Below are positions 48,615-57,933 of a stretch of DNA of 64,000 nucleotides, in pieces (position 1 is the first letter of the stretch; every line of letters starts with the position of its first letter). Under the pieces are notes generated by a model that was not told the origin of the DNA, did not search any database, and saw only the letters and a program-made list of their open reading frames with translations. The translations under genes and the position numbers were made by a program. Source of the stretch: Candidatus Hydrogenedens sp. (lineage in GTDB: Bacteria > Hydrogenedentota > Hydrogenedentia > Hydrogenedentales > Hydrogenedentaceae); assembly GCA_035361075.1 (NCBI GenBank), contig DAOSBX010000004.1, forward strand, positions 57,532-121,531. Direction: 5' to 3'.

Positions 48615-49193
48615 TTAACTAACTTCTATACCCACTTTTGCTAATGCTTTTCTCAAATCATCTGGTGTAAACGGCTTTTGAAGTAGCATATCCGCTCCCA
48701 ATTCAAGCACTCGATTCGCTACATCCCCTTGATAATACCCCGTCATCGCAATTATATGTATATGCGACGTTTCAGAATTTGATTTAATCCGTCGGGTCAC
48801 TTCAAAACCATCTAAACCAGGCAATCTCAAATCCAGAAAAATAATTTCAGGTTGAAAAGTTGCAACCATCTGTCCCGCATCAAATCCATCCATCGCCATC
48901 TCTATTTGAAACGGTGTCTGGGCTCTTTCCAGAAATCTACGAATAACGGAAATAACTGCCTTTTCATCATCAACAACAAGTATTTTTACTCCCGCATTTC
49001 CCAGATCTTCATGAATAGGCATATTATTCTCCCGCAAAAAGCGGAGTAAATCATCCCTACGAATTCTTCGATGTCCTCCAGGAGTTTTAAATACACGGAT
49101 TTTACCCGCTTCTGCCCATTTCCGAATCGTATCTGCTGTTACATGACAATACTTCGCAACTTCTGATGTACTAAAAGAAAGTCTTGATTCCAT
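48615..49193 (-). CDS. regulator with MerR/excisionase HTH followed by a receiver domain
   Basis: 192 residues. An N-terminal HTH (about residues 6-55) has TSEVAKYCHVTADTIRKWAE and a basic GGHRRIRRDD wing. A receiver domain (about 69-190) follows with VVDDE, phospho-Asp in FLDLRLPG (about residue 120), MTGYY and the KP pair LLQKPF. This order, DNA-binding first and receiver second, is opposite to ordinary response regulators. It would be phosphorylated by a histidine kinase not seen in this window. It is expressed alone between gpmI and the tRNA genes. Confidence 0.85.
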   Translation of the reverse strand: MESRLSFSTSEVAKYCHVTADTIRKWAEAGKIRVFKTPGGHRRIRRDDLLRFLRENNMPIHEDLGNAGVKILVVDDEKAVISVIRRFLERAQTPFQIEMAMDGFDAGQMVATFQPEIIFLDLRLPGLDGFEVTRRIKSNSETSHIHIIAMTGYYQGDVANRVLELGADMLLQKPFTPDDLRKALAKVGIEVS

Positions 49194-49355
49194 GGTTTAT
49201 CCTCACAATAGTTTTGATTGATTTTATTGATTATTTTCACTAATTATACAGATTAAAAATTGTTTTTTTCAACTTTTTAAGATTCTACGAAAAAATTTTT
49301 TTAATTGATATTTAGACAATTATTTTTATTATTGAAAGGGACATAAATTATAGGA

Positions 49356-49431
49356 TGGAGCTGGAACGGGGAATCGAACCCCGGACCTGGTCATTACGAG
49401 TGACCCGCTCTACCGACTGAGCTATTCCAGC
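49356..49431 (-). tRNA. tRNA-Thr (anticodon CGT)
   Basis: Complete cloverleaf with the 3' CCA encoded. Acceptor arms are GCTGGAA and TTCCAGC; D stem GCTC/GAGC; anticodon stem GGTCA/TGACC around CTCGTAA, giving anticodon CGT that reads ACG; T arm CGGGG-TTCGATT-CCCCG. Confidence 0.95.
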
Positions 49432-49477
49432 TTACTAAAAAGCAGGGATATTAAATTGTACATCTAATGAATAAAAA

Positions 49478-49553
<76 letters not shown>

Positions 49554-49777
49554 AACCGACCATAATTATATCATGAAAAAAAATCAATTTCAACTCACAA
49601 ATTATCTATCTAAAATACCGCAATATGCTGTAATCGAATACATTTGTCGTATCAAAAATATTTTCTTAGTCTCAATTTTAAAATTTAAACAAAATAAATT
49701 TGTTAAAAAAATCTTGTTTAGAACTCATTAGATAATACCTAAAAAGAAAAGAAATACCCATTTCTAAATTACACATG

Positions 49778-50839
49778 TTATGGGATAAAGGTTGTAGACG
49801 GTGTTAGAGAGAGTATCCAATATTTTATCAGTTTAATTGCATTTTCAACATCACTTAAAGAGATAATTTCCGCTGGGGTATGCATATATCGGTTAGGAAT
49901 ACCAATCAAACCTGTTGCAACCCCCTTACGGCTAAGTTGTATAACATTGGCATCAGTCCCTGTGGCTCTTGGGGCAGGCATAAGTTGATATGGAATTTTA
50001 TTTGTTTCTGCTACTTTTTTTATTCCTTCAAAAACCTTCGGATTTATATTTGGACCTTTATCTATAATTGGTCCTTTGCCTAATTGTATCTCAGCATACC
50101 TTGCTTTATCTATCCCAGGATGGTCTGTTGCCCAACCAACATCAACTGCAATAGCAGTGTGAGGCTCACAAGCATAAGCACTGGTGATAGCACCACGCAA
50201 ACCTATTTCTTCTTGAACAGTCGTAACGCAAAATACAGCGACCTTTACCTTTTGCTTTGCCAAATTCCGCACCGCTTCAAGGCAAACAAAAGCACCGATA
50301 CGGTCATCTAATCCACGTGCCGTTATCAGGTTATTTTTAAGCTCACGAATAGGAACATCTAAAGTAATAGGGTCGGCAATAGATACCATCTTTTCTGCTT
50401 CTTTTCTGTTTTTAGCACCAATATCTATCCAGAGGTCGTGAAGCTCAAATGCCTTGTCTCGTTCTTTCTCTGGAGTTAAATGTATTGGTTTTCTCCCAAT
50501 CACTCCATACACAGAACCTTTCTCTGCATGTATAACAACTCTTTGTCCTGGTAAAACAGCAATATCCACTCCGCCAATAGCTACAGCTCTTATAAACCCC
50601 TGCTCATCAATCGCGTTTACCATTAAGCCAATTTCATCTACATGCCCACAAAGCATTACCCTAAACGGTGCATCTTTATTAAGAACATAGAATTGATTAC
50701 CGTGAACATCCTTGTAAATTTCATCAACCACATCCTTCATATACTCACGGCATTTTTCCTGTACCTGAACCTCAAAACCAGAAGGGCTTGGCGTTTGAAG
50801 CAAGTCATAGAGAAAATCTTTTGCCTGTGGAGACAACAT
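49778..50839 (-). CDS. M42 family metallo-aminopeptidase
   Basis: 353 residues, the usual size of FrvX/YsdC-type tetrahedral aminopeptidases. Metal and catalytic motifs: CGHVDEIGLMV (His and Asp, about residues 64-74), ARGLDDRIGAF (Asp, about 175-185), TVQEEIGLRGA (catalytic Glu pair, about 208-218), and DVGWATDHP (Asp). It cleaves N-terminal residues from cytoplasmic peptides. An extended -10 promoter lies about 50 bases upstream. Confidence 0.93.
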   Translation of the reverse strand: MLSPQAKDFLYDLLQTPSPSGFEVQVQEKCREYMKDVVDEIYKDVHGNQFYVLNKDAPFRVMLCGHVDEIGLMVNAIDEQGFIRAVAIGGVDIAVLPGQRVVIHAEKGSVYGVIGRKPIHLTPEKERDKAFELHDLWIDIGAKNRKEAEKMVSIADPITLDVPIRELKNNLITARGLDDRIGAFVCLEAVRNLAKQKVKVAVFCVTTVQEEIGLRGAITSAYACEPHTAIAVDVGWATDHPGIDKARYAEIQLGKGPIIDKGPNINPKVFEGIKKVAETNKIPYQLMPAPRATGTDANVIQLSRKGVATGLIGIPNRYMHTPAEIISLSDVENAIKLIKYWILSLTPSTTFIP

Positions 50840-50889
50840 AATCCTTTTCCTCTGTTTACATTGAGAACCTTATAAAGTAACACTATCAA

Positions 50890-50898
50890 ATTATATCA
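50890..50898 (-). promoter_or_regulatory. extended -10 promoter for the M42 gene
   Basis: On the minus strand TGATATAAT fits the extended -10 consensus TGnTATAAT. It lies about 50 bases before the ATG at 50839. No strong -35 is visible, as expected for an extended -10 promoter. Confidence 0.5.
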
Positions 50899-51159
50899 CA
50901 ATTAGAAAAGAAAATAATTGTTGACAGAAACTGAAAATATAAAAAAACACAGGCACACCCTTTCCCTCTTCTATGAAGAAGAACTTTTGTTTTATGTCTA
51001 ACAATTATCTATTTTTGATTTCCACCTCGTATTTATTATACCTTAAAATTCTCCTTTTTTGTTTTAAATTTTTTTACTTCTCGTTAACTCTTTATTTATC
51101 ATATATATACAATTATACGAAGAAAATGTTACATATATTTAAATTTTTGAATTTTTCAT

Positions 51160-51188
51160 TTGACATTGAGGGTAATAAAATGTTAAAT
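51160..51188 (+). promoter_or_regulatory. sigma70-type promoter of the M23-bactofilin pair
   Basis: TTGACA (51160-51165), a 17-base spacer and TTAAAT (51183-51188). The leader to the GTG at 51279 would be about 85 bases and includes AGGAG about 8 bases before the start. Confidence 0.55.
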
Positions 51189-51278
51189 TTTAGGTTATGA
51201 GATTTTGGATAGACAAAGAGTACGTATAAAAATAATTGAGGAGAAGGGATTAACCTTTTTCCATAGGAGCCGAAGCGC

Positions 51279-52292
51279 GTGAAATCATGGACGATACTTA
51301 GGCTTCCGAAGAAGGAAGGCGAAAAGATACATATAAGACTCTCTCCATGGGTATTAGGATTTATCTTAGTATTGATAGCTGTTCTTACCTTTTTCACTTC
51401 CTTTTTATACACACGGCAGTGTATCATTTCTACTCACCTTACTCAATTGAAGCAAATTAATCGCAATTTAGAATATGCTACAGGAAATGGAACCACCAAT
51501 TCTGTACCTGTAGACCCTGTGACAGAAGAGGACCTTCGTAAGTTAGAAAATCAGCTTCGTTCTGAGTATGAATCAACAATCGCTGTTATTACCTCTCAAT
51601 TAAACGAATTGTTAGAAATAGAGACAAAAGCACGCCAGGCAACAGGACTTACCCCGAGATACAAAGCCCCAACGGCTAATATTTCCTCAAACAACGAAAG
51701 AGGAAAAGGTGGTCCAGTAGCCAGCAACCACAATATTGGCATGTCTTCAAGCCGAAATTCCTTTGTTATACCCACACTATTACGGAGCTCTGGACGCTTA
51801 TCCGCTGATTTACTCTTGCAGGAGATAGCCCTCCGTAAAATAGGTTTACAGGATTTATTAAAAGGTATTGAAATCCAGAATGCCAAAATTGAACGGACAC
51901 CTACCAGCTGGCCTATCGCACGACGTATGGGTAAGTTAATGTCTTACTTTGGTTATCGTCGTGACCCATTTACACATCGTATCAAACACCATGATGGGCT
52001 TGATATATCTGCACCTTATGGAACACAAGTTATTTCCGCAGGCAAAGGTGTCGTAACATTTGCAGGAAGAGATGGTGATTATGGAAATGTTGTAATTATC
52101 GACCATGGGGAAGGCATTAAAACAGTGTATGCTCACTTATCCAAAATAAGTGTAGATGTTGGGCAAAAAATAGAAAAAGGACAAGTAATTGGAGCGGTAG
52201 GTAGTTCAGGTAGAAGTACAGGGCCTCATCTCCACTTTGAAGTTCGAGTTGGAAATGCACCTACAAATCCATTAAAATATCTAAACAGATAA
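51279..52292 (+). CDS. M23 (LytM) family peptidoglycan endopeptidase
   Basis: 337 residues. One N-terminal membrane helix (about residues 25-45), a coiled-coil-like region (about 50-115), then the LytM domain from about residue 225: HHDGLDISAPYG contains the first zinc His and Asp, TVYAHLSKI the third ligand region and GPHLHFEVR the catalytic HxH. It cleaves cross-links in the wall from the outer face of the inner membrane. GTG at 51279 follows AGGAG. It is paired with the bactofilin gene 55 bases downstream. Confidence 0.92.
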   Translation: MKSWTILRLPKKEGEKIHIRLSPWVLGFILVLIAVLTFFTSFLYTRQCIISTHLTQLKQINRNLEYATGNGTTNSVPVDPVTEEDLRKLENQLRSEYESTIAVITSQLNELLEIETKARQATGLTPRYKAPTANISSNNERGKGGPVASNHNIGMSSSRNSFVIPTLLRSSGRLSADLLLQEIALRKIGLQDLLKGIEIQNAKIERTPTSWPIARRMGKLMSYFGYRRDPFTHRIKHHDGLDISAPYGTQVISAGKGVVTFAGRDGDYGNVVIIDHGEGIKTVYAHLSKISVDVGQKIEKGQVIGAVGSSGRSTGPHLHFEVRVGNAPTNPLKYLNR

Positions 52293-52347
52293 CAAATGTA
52301 GCGTTTGATATTTTTTCCAGGTTTAAGAAAAAAGATAGGAAATTGTT

Positions 52348-52734
52348 ATGTTAGATGTTCGTAAGAAAGGTCCTAATGAAATGAATATATCAAGTGTTAT
52401 TGGTCCAGGTACCGTAGTGAACGGTGATATTAACTCATCAAGTTCCATCCGTATTGAAGGAGAAGTTATCGGAAAAATCAACAGCAAAGAAACTGTTGTT
52501 ATAAACGATAACGGCAAAGTGAAAGCGGAGATTCGTGCGTCTCAAGTCATTGTCAGTGGAGAGGTTCAGGGAAACATCTTTGCAACAGAACGATTAGAGA
52601 TTACCGCATCAGGTAAGGTTATGGGTGACATTACTGCCCCACGGGTAAGCATTGCCGAAGGCGTTGTATTTGAGGGCAAGTGTACAATGAAGCCACCGAC
52701 AACAACACCCAATAGTTCACAACCTAATAAATAA
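52348..52734 (+). CDS. bactofilin
   Basis: 128 residues, polymerising cytoskeletal protein. The core is a right-handed beta-helix of repeated hydrophobic hexads, seen in VVNGDINSSSSIRIEGEV, GKVKAEIRASQVIVSGEV and ASGKVMGDITAPRVSIAEG (about residues 17-100). Short disordered N- and C-tails (PTTTPNSSQPNK) fit the family. Bactofilins often sit beside an M23 peptidase gene, as here, and help place wall-modifying enzymes for cell shape. Confidence 0.93.
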   Translation: MLDVRKKGPNEMNISSVIGPGTVVNGDINSSSSIRIEGEVIGKINSKETVVINDNGKVKAEIRASQVIVSGEVQGNIFATERLEITASGKVMGDITAPRVSIAEGVVFEGKCTMKPPTTTPNSSQPNK

Positions 52735-52779
52735 CATTGTGTTCGCTAATTAAAAATATCTTTATATTATCTGGCGGTG

Positions 52780-53256
52780 TTAATCTGTCTTTCTGTTCAT
52801 TTTAATCCTTTTTAATTTTCGCCAGAGGGTATTTCTACCAATACCAAGGCGACGAGCCGTTTTAGAACGGTTGAAGTGACACTCAGCAAGCGTTTGCAAA
52901 ATAACCTCAGTTTCAATTTCTGTTAGGGAACGTTCTTCATTCCTTAGCTTTCTCTTATTTAATCCCCATAAACCTAAAGCACGTTCAATCATTAAACATG
53001 CTTCATCAGGCTGAAATGGAATAAAGATATAACCATAAACACCTTTCTTCATTAATTCAACAGCCTCACCAATTCGTTGAGCAGTAGCAAGTACTAATGT
53101 TGGCATTGATGATGCATAACGTAGAGCTATTCCATAATCATCTGTAATAAATATATCTGAGGCATCTTCAGAAATAATATGTCCACGTGCCTCTAACATC
53201 GTCTTGAGAGTAAGTTGATTTATTGGCTGTCGGATATTTAGTTTAACACGAGCCAT
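52780..53256 (-). CDS. Fis-type HTH regulator with degenerate receiver-like N-terminus
   Basis: 158 residues. The C-terminal part (about 110-150) is the Fis/NtrC HTH: TLAECHFNRSKTARRLGIG followed by RNTLWRKLKRI. The N-terminal 105 residues have receiver-like spacing (PTLVLATA, GVYGYIFIPFQPDE similar to the KP region) but no acidic Asp pair at the start and no clear phospho-Asp, so phosphorylation is doubtful. It has no AAA domain. It converges on the bactofilin gene. Confidence 0.78.
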   Translation of the reverse strand: MARVKLNIRQPINQLTLKTMLEARGHIISEDASDIFITDDYGIALRYASSMPTLVLATAQRIGEAVELMKKGVYGYIFIPFQPDEACLMIERALGLWGLNKRKLRNEERSLTEIETEVILQTLAECHFNRSKTARRLGIGRNTLWRKLKRIKMNRKTD

Positions 53257-53361
53257 GAATTGCTCCTCTTTAATCTTTTATAAACAGACTACCTATAATA
53301 GTATAATACATACCAACAAAAACCATAAACTAAAAAATATCTATCTTTTTATATAAATATT

Positions 53362-54759
53362 ATGTCGGACAATTATAACGAAAATATAAAAAATCCTTTT
53401 TCATGGTGGGATTCTGTCCGTGAAGTTTTTTTTATGTCCTGGCCAATTGTATTAGGTTCACTCTCATACACGGTCATGGAGTTCTGCGATAAATGGATGG
53501 TTTCACGGTTAGGAACAATACCATTAGCAGCAGTCGGTTCAGCTGGAATATGGTCTTATACATTAAGCACCTTATTATTAGGTATCGTAGGTTGTTCAGG
53601 AACTTTTGTTGCTCAGTCATATGGTCGCCAGCAATGGAAAGATTGCTCAAGATATACCTGGCAAGGAATATACTTGGCATTAGGGTCAATTTTACTTGCA
53701 GGTATTCTTGGGCTCATCTCCGAACCTCTTTTCCTCCTCATGAAACATAGTCCTGAGGTAACGCGTCAGGAGTTAATTTATTTCCGTATACGACTTTTAG
53801 GTTATCCTCCGATGGCAATGGGCTCTGCATTAGCTTCATTTTTCCCTTCAATTAGTAAACCACGGATACCAATGTACTCTGCAATATTAGGAAACATCTT
53901 AAATTTATTGCTTAACTATCTCCTGATTTTCGGCAAGTTTGGTTTTCCTCGGTTGGAAATTGCAGGTGCAAGTTTAGCAACGATTATTTCCCAGTGGGTT
54001 CAGACCTTATTCCTTTTTATTCTATTTATCCAACCTTCTATTCATCGAACTTATGGAACCCGAACATATCGACGATTCGACTATCGGCGAATGAAAGAAT
54101 TAATTCGCATAGGTATTCCCGCTGGTTTGAGTATGTTCTTAGATATTTGTAATTGGAGTATCTTTACCAGTTTTATCATCGGCAGATTTGGGGCTGTACC
54201 GCTCGCTGCTCATAATATTGCGATTAGCTTCATGCACTTATGTTTCATGCCTGCTGTAGCAGTAAGTATTGGTATATCAGCGATTGTAGGTCAATGGCTT
54301 GGCAGAAAACAGATTCGAGTAGCACGTCAAAGAGTATATGTTGCTATTTTTTTATGTATTGTGTATATGGCAAGCATGGGGTTGGTCTTTGCTATTTTTG
54401 GTGGAAAACTTATTACGTTCATTTTTAGTAAAGACACAGAGGTTATCCATTTCGGACACCAATTACTCATTTTGGCAGCACTATTCCAAGCCTTCGATGC
54501 AATTAACATCGTCTGTTTAGGTGCATTACGTGGAGCAGGTGATACCAAATGGGTTATGTGGGCTATGGTACTCAATGCCTATAGTTTCTTTTTACCCCTC
54601 TCTATTATTATGGGCTTTGTATTAGGATGGGGGGCTTTAGGTTCATGGATTTCTGCAACAATATATATTTTTGTATTGAGTATCACATTGCTCTACCGAT
54701 TTATTTCAGGTAAGTGGTCAACAATTGTAATCTTTTCTGAAAATAATGCTTCATCATAA
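53362..54759 (+). CDS. MATE family efflux transporter
   Basis: 465 residues with about twelve membrane helices in two halves. The N-terminal MSWPIVLGSLSYTVMEFCDK and SRLGTIPLAAVGSAG, and the second-half PAGLSMFLDICNW and GALRGAGDTKWVM, are characteristic of NorM/DinF-like MATE proteins. It probably exports cationic compounds in exchange for Na+ or H+; the substrate is unknown. It stands alone after the divergent HTH gene. Confidence 0.9.
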   Translation: MSDNYNENIKNPFSWWDSVREVFFMSWPIVLGSLSYTVMEFCDKWMVSRLGTIPLAAVGSAGIWSYTLSTLLLGIVGCSGTFVAQSYGRQQWKDCSRYTWQGIYLALGSILLAGILGLISEPLFLLMKHSPEVTRQELIYFRIRLLGYPPMAMGSALASFFPSISKPRIPMYSAILGNILNLLLNYLLIFGKFGFPRLEIAGASLATIISQWVQTLFLFILFIQPSIHRTYGTRTYRRFDYRRMKELIRIGIPAGLSMFLDICNWSIFTSFIIGRFGAVPLAAHNIAISFMHLCFMPAVAVSIGISAIVGQWLGRKQIRVARQRVYVAIFLCIVYMASMGLVFAIFGGKLITFIFSKDTEVIHFGHQLLILAALFQAFDAINIVCLGALRGAGDTKWVMWAMVLNAYSFFLPLSIIMGFVLGWGALGSWISATIYIFVLSITLLYRFISGKWSTIVIFSENNASS

Positions 54760-54863
54760 AGCAACCTATAATATTGTTCAATTCTCTTAAGATGAATATA
54801 GTCCCCTATGTAATGTATTATTTCTATGAAATTTAAACGTTTAATTTTGAAATAGGATTCGCA

Positions 54864-56702
54864 TTGATTGGAATTGATAAACGAGTAAATAATATAAAGG
54901 TAGGATTGTTAATATCCATTTTGTTTTACCTATTCCTGACTGGTTCTATACAGGGTCAGGTTGGAGTAATTCGAGCGGAATTAGAGCAGGGCATCGTTGC
55001 AGTGTGCCGTCCTTCATATCAGATTTTTCTTGAATGTTTTGCTATACCTAATAAACCGTTAAGCAAATCATTAACTTCTATTCTTGCGACACCCTCAGAT
55101 GCTCAAAAATATTCACAACTAAAAAGCTGTGCCATTCCTTTAAATAAAGTTAAATTGTCGTTATACCCTAATATTTTTTGGACTTTATTCAAAGATGACC
55201 TAAAAGAATCGGAAGGCTGGACTCATACTGTTCCCAAAGGTTATATGTTTGATTATACCTCATTAAATCTATGGACACTCGCTCTAACAGGCGACACAGG
55301 CCATACAGATGAGATTTTAAAATCTCCGAAAAATAAAAAAGTGAAAATACCCTTAAACCAAGAAGAAACTATATTTTTCCCCTCACATTATCTTGTGCCA
55401 GAACTAAAAACAAAATTAGTATCAATAAAACCAAAAATCAAGGAACAAAAACAGCCATCATATCCTACATTAGTTCCGTTGGAGGTCGCTGATGAAAAGA
55501 TAGAAACACAAACACCAATTGAATATAATGGTACAAGTTCAAACGAACTTACTTATGGAAAAGATAGCCAAGGAGAGTATGCAATATACCGTCTAAAACA
55601 GGGAGAAACACTTTACCGCATCGTTGCCCGATTCACAGATTACTCTGAAAATGCAGACATTCTAAAAGCATGTGAAATTATCAAAAAACGAAGCAAAATC
55701 GTTCAAGAACGCTCATTAGAACCTGGAACAACTATAAAAATACCTTTAGATATGCTTAGCGATAATTATTTGCCAAAATACACAGAGGAACGACGTGTTG
55801 CCGAAGAAGTAAAAAAAGAAACAGAACGGTTAAAGAAAAAAACAAAAGATTCCACTGTAAAAACAACCTTAAAAGGGAAAATAGTGATTATCGACCCTGG
55901 TCATGGAGGAAAAGACCATGGGGCTCCTTGCTATAAGGCAAAAATATTTGAAGATGAGGTTAATTATGATATTGCATGCAGATTAAAAAAATATCTTGAA
56001 GAGAAAACCCAAGCCAAAACCTATATAACTCTTAAAGATAAAAGCCAAGGATTTGAACCGACCAACCAACGAACTTTTATTCACGACACTGATGAATGGG
56101 TATTAACAACTCCCCCCTGTAATCCCCAAGATTTTTCATCATCAGCAAATCTTCGGTGGCTTTTGGCAAATAGCATCATGAGGAAAGAAGAAAAGGCAGG
56201 GATTTCGAGAGATAAAATGATTTTTATTAGCATCCATTGCGATTTTTTATATAAATCGTCAATGCGAGGATTGATGGTTTATACTCCTGGTGCCAATTAT
56301 CGACATGGGACAGAGTACATCCCACCAATGAATAAAGGTTTCCAATACAACCTTTATAAAGAATGGAAAGAATATCGTCCAAAAACACTCACAAAATCTC
56401 AGCTTATCAAAGAGGAAGCTCGTTCTAACACCTTTGCACAAATATTAATAAAATCCGCACGTAGAAAGGATATTGCCATTCATAATGAAGGACCGGCTAT
56501 CCGAAATGTAATACGTAAATCAAAAAGAAGTGTTTTTGTTCCAGCTATCCTACGAAATACCGAGATACCAACGAAAGTGTTAATTGAATGTGCTAATTTA
56601 AACAATCCCTCAGACTTAAAAAATTCTGCTGACCCTGTCTGGCGACAGAAAATGGCAGAGGCTATTGCTGAGGCCATCGAACAATATTTTGAAATACAAT
56701 AA
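54864..56702 (+). CDS. LysM-containing N-acetylmuramoyl-L-alanine amidase (Amidase_3)
   Basis: 612 residues with a signal peptide (about residues 12-32). Residues 35-230 are unassigned. A LysM-type module (about 240-300) has YRLKQGETLYRIVARF. The Amidase_3 catalytic domain starts near 335: VIIDPGHGGKDHGA (zinc His), IFEDEVNYDIACRL (Glu), ISIHCDFLY (zinc His) and VLIECANLNNPSD (catalytic Glu). It should cleave the bond between MurNAc and the stem peptide in the periplasm. The start is TTG at 54864, with AGGA about 7 bases before it. It is followed by the mannose guanylyltransferase. Confidence 0.9.
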   Translation: MIGIDKRVNNIKVGLLISILFYLFLTGSIQGQVGVIRAELEQGIVAVCRPSYQIFLECFAIPNKPLSKSLTSILATPSDAQKYSQLKSCAIPLNKVKLSLYPNIFWTLFKDDLKESEGWTHTVPKGYMFDYTSLNLWTLALTGDTGHTDEILKSPKNKKVKIPLNQEETIFFPSHYLVPELKTKLVSIKPKIKEQKQPSYPTLVPLEVADEKIETQTPIEYNGTSSNELTYGKDSQGEYAIYRLKQGETLYRIVARFTDYSENADILKACEIIKKRSKIVQERSLEPGTTIKIPLDMLSDNYLPKYTEERRVAEEVKKETERLKKKTKDSTVKTTLKGKIVIIDPGHGGKDHGAPCYKAKIFEDEVNYDIACRLKKYLEEKTQAKTYITLKDKSQGFEPTNQRTFIHDTDEWVLTTPPCNPQDFSSSANLRWLLANSIMRKEEKAGISRDKMIFISIHCDFLYKSSMRGLMVYTPGANYRHGTEYIPPMNKGFQYNLYKEWKEYRPKTLTKSQLIKEEARSNTFAQILIKSARRKDIAIHNEGPAIRNVIRKSKRSVFVPAILRNTEIPTKVLIECANLNNPSDLKNSADPVWRQKMAEAIAEAIEQYFEIQ

Positions 56703-56781
56703 GAAACAATTCTACATCATCAGAAAATAATCATCTTTGTTATAATGAATAGATTATGTACCTTTTGTAGGATGATACAAA

Positions 56782-57912
56782 ATGAGTGAAAAACAACCAT
56801 CAGAAACAATATCGACAAACCAGACATGTGCAATTATCATGGCAGGCGGAATTGGTGAACGGTTTTGGCCATTATCTCAACCGAACAAGCCCAAACAATT
56901 TCTACCATTCGGCACTAATAATAATACATTGATTCAAGATGCTTTAGAACGTGCTACTCAAATTGCACCTTTAGAAAACATATACATCGCCACATCCAAA
57001 GAACTTAAACCTATATTTGAAACAATAGGATTATTACCACCTTCCCAAATTCTTGCTGAACCATGCCGTAGAAATACTGCTGGTTGCCTTTCCTTTGTGC
57101 TTGCGAACTTACTTGCTAAACAACAAGACTTAACAGATATTACTATGGCAGTTCTTACCGCAGACCAGCGGATTGAACCACTTGAGAACTTTGTCAAAGT
57201 AGCAAATGTCATTATTCAATACGTAGCAACGCATGATGTTCTTGGAATTATTGGAATACCCCCTACACGCCCCGAAACTGGATTTGGCTACATCGAAGCC
57301 ATACACGAACAGAAAATTAATATTAATGACATCAATATATACCCCCTCAAAAAGTTCCACGAAAAACCAAAAGAAACTGTTGCTAAGAGTTACATCAAAT
57401 CGAAAAATTTCTACTGGAACAGTGGTATGTTCTTCTGGAACGTAAAAACATTTCTAAATGAACTTCATAAAGCAAGTCCCATTCATTGGGATTCCATCAT
57501 ACAAATGAAAAATGCAGTCATAAACAACGATTCAGAAAAGGTAGAGGCTGTATTTAACAATCTACCTGATATATCAATTGATTATGCCCTGATGGAGAAA
57601 ACAAACAACGTAGTTGTAGCAGAGGCAATATTTCAATGGGACGATTTAGGTTCATGGACATCATTAGAACGGGTTTTGCCTAAGGATGAAAACGGAAATA
57701 TTCTTCATGGCAATTCAGTCTGCTTAAAGAGCAACAATTCTATTATCTACAATGATGATACTATCCCAATAACAATAACCACATTAGGGATAGAAAATCT
57801 GGTTGTGGCTGTTTCAAATGGTGTTGTCCTTATTATGAATAAAAATGAAGCACAAAACTTAAAACAACTTTTAGAAAAATTTAAACAATCCAAAAAAAAT
57901 AATGAACAATAA
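56782..57912 (+). CDS. manC: mannose-1-phosphate guanylyltransferase
   Basis: 376 residues. It makes GDP-mannose from GTP and mannose 1-phosphate. The nucleotide loop IIMAGGIGERFWPLSQPNKP and KQFLPFG (about residues 15-42), VLTADQRIEP and the C-terminal EAIFQWDDLGSWTSLER (about 285-301) are diagnostic. There is no C-terminal isomerase domain, so it is the monofunctional type. Substrate could come from the phosphomannomutase at 41327. Confidence 0.92.
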   Translation: MSEKQPSETISTNQTCAIIMAGGIGERFWPLSQPNKPKQFLPFGTNNNTLIQDALERATQIAPLENIYIATSKELKPIFETIGLLPPSQILAEPCRRNTAGCLSFVLANLLAKQQDLTDITMAVLTADQRIEPLENFVKVANVIIQYVATHDVLGIIGIPPTRPETGFGYIEAIHEQKININDINIYPLKKFHEKPKETVAKSYIKSKNFYWNSGMFFWNVKTFLNELHKASPIHWDSIIQMKNAVINNDSEKVEAVFNNLPDISIDYALMEKTNNVVVAEAIFQWDDLGSWTSLERVLPKDENGNILHGNSVCLKSNNSIIYNDDTIPITITTLGIENLVVAVSNGVVLIMNKNEAQNLKQLLEKFKQSKKNNEQ

Positions 57913-57933
57913 AATATCAAGATTGGTTAAACT

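Larger units (their letters stand above)
50840..51278. other. divergent AT-rich intergenic region with two promoters
   Basis: About 440 bases between the M42 gene (minus) and the M23 gene (plus). Apart from the extended -10 on the minus strand (50890-50898) and the -35/-10 pair on the plus strand (51160-51188) I see only AT-rich filler. A 75-codon frame at 50973-51200 is low-complexity and not believed. Confidence 0.5.

Noticed and set aside
50973..51200. A 75-codon frame rich in Phe, Leu and Tyr
   Set aside because: Low-complexity translation of AT-rich spacer, with the -35/-10 of the next gene inside it.
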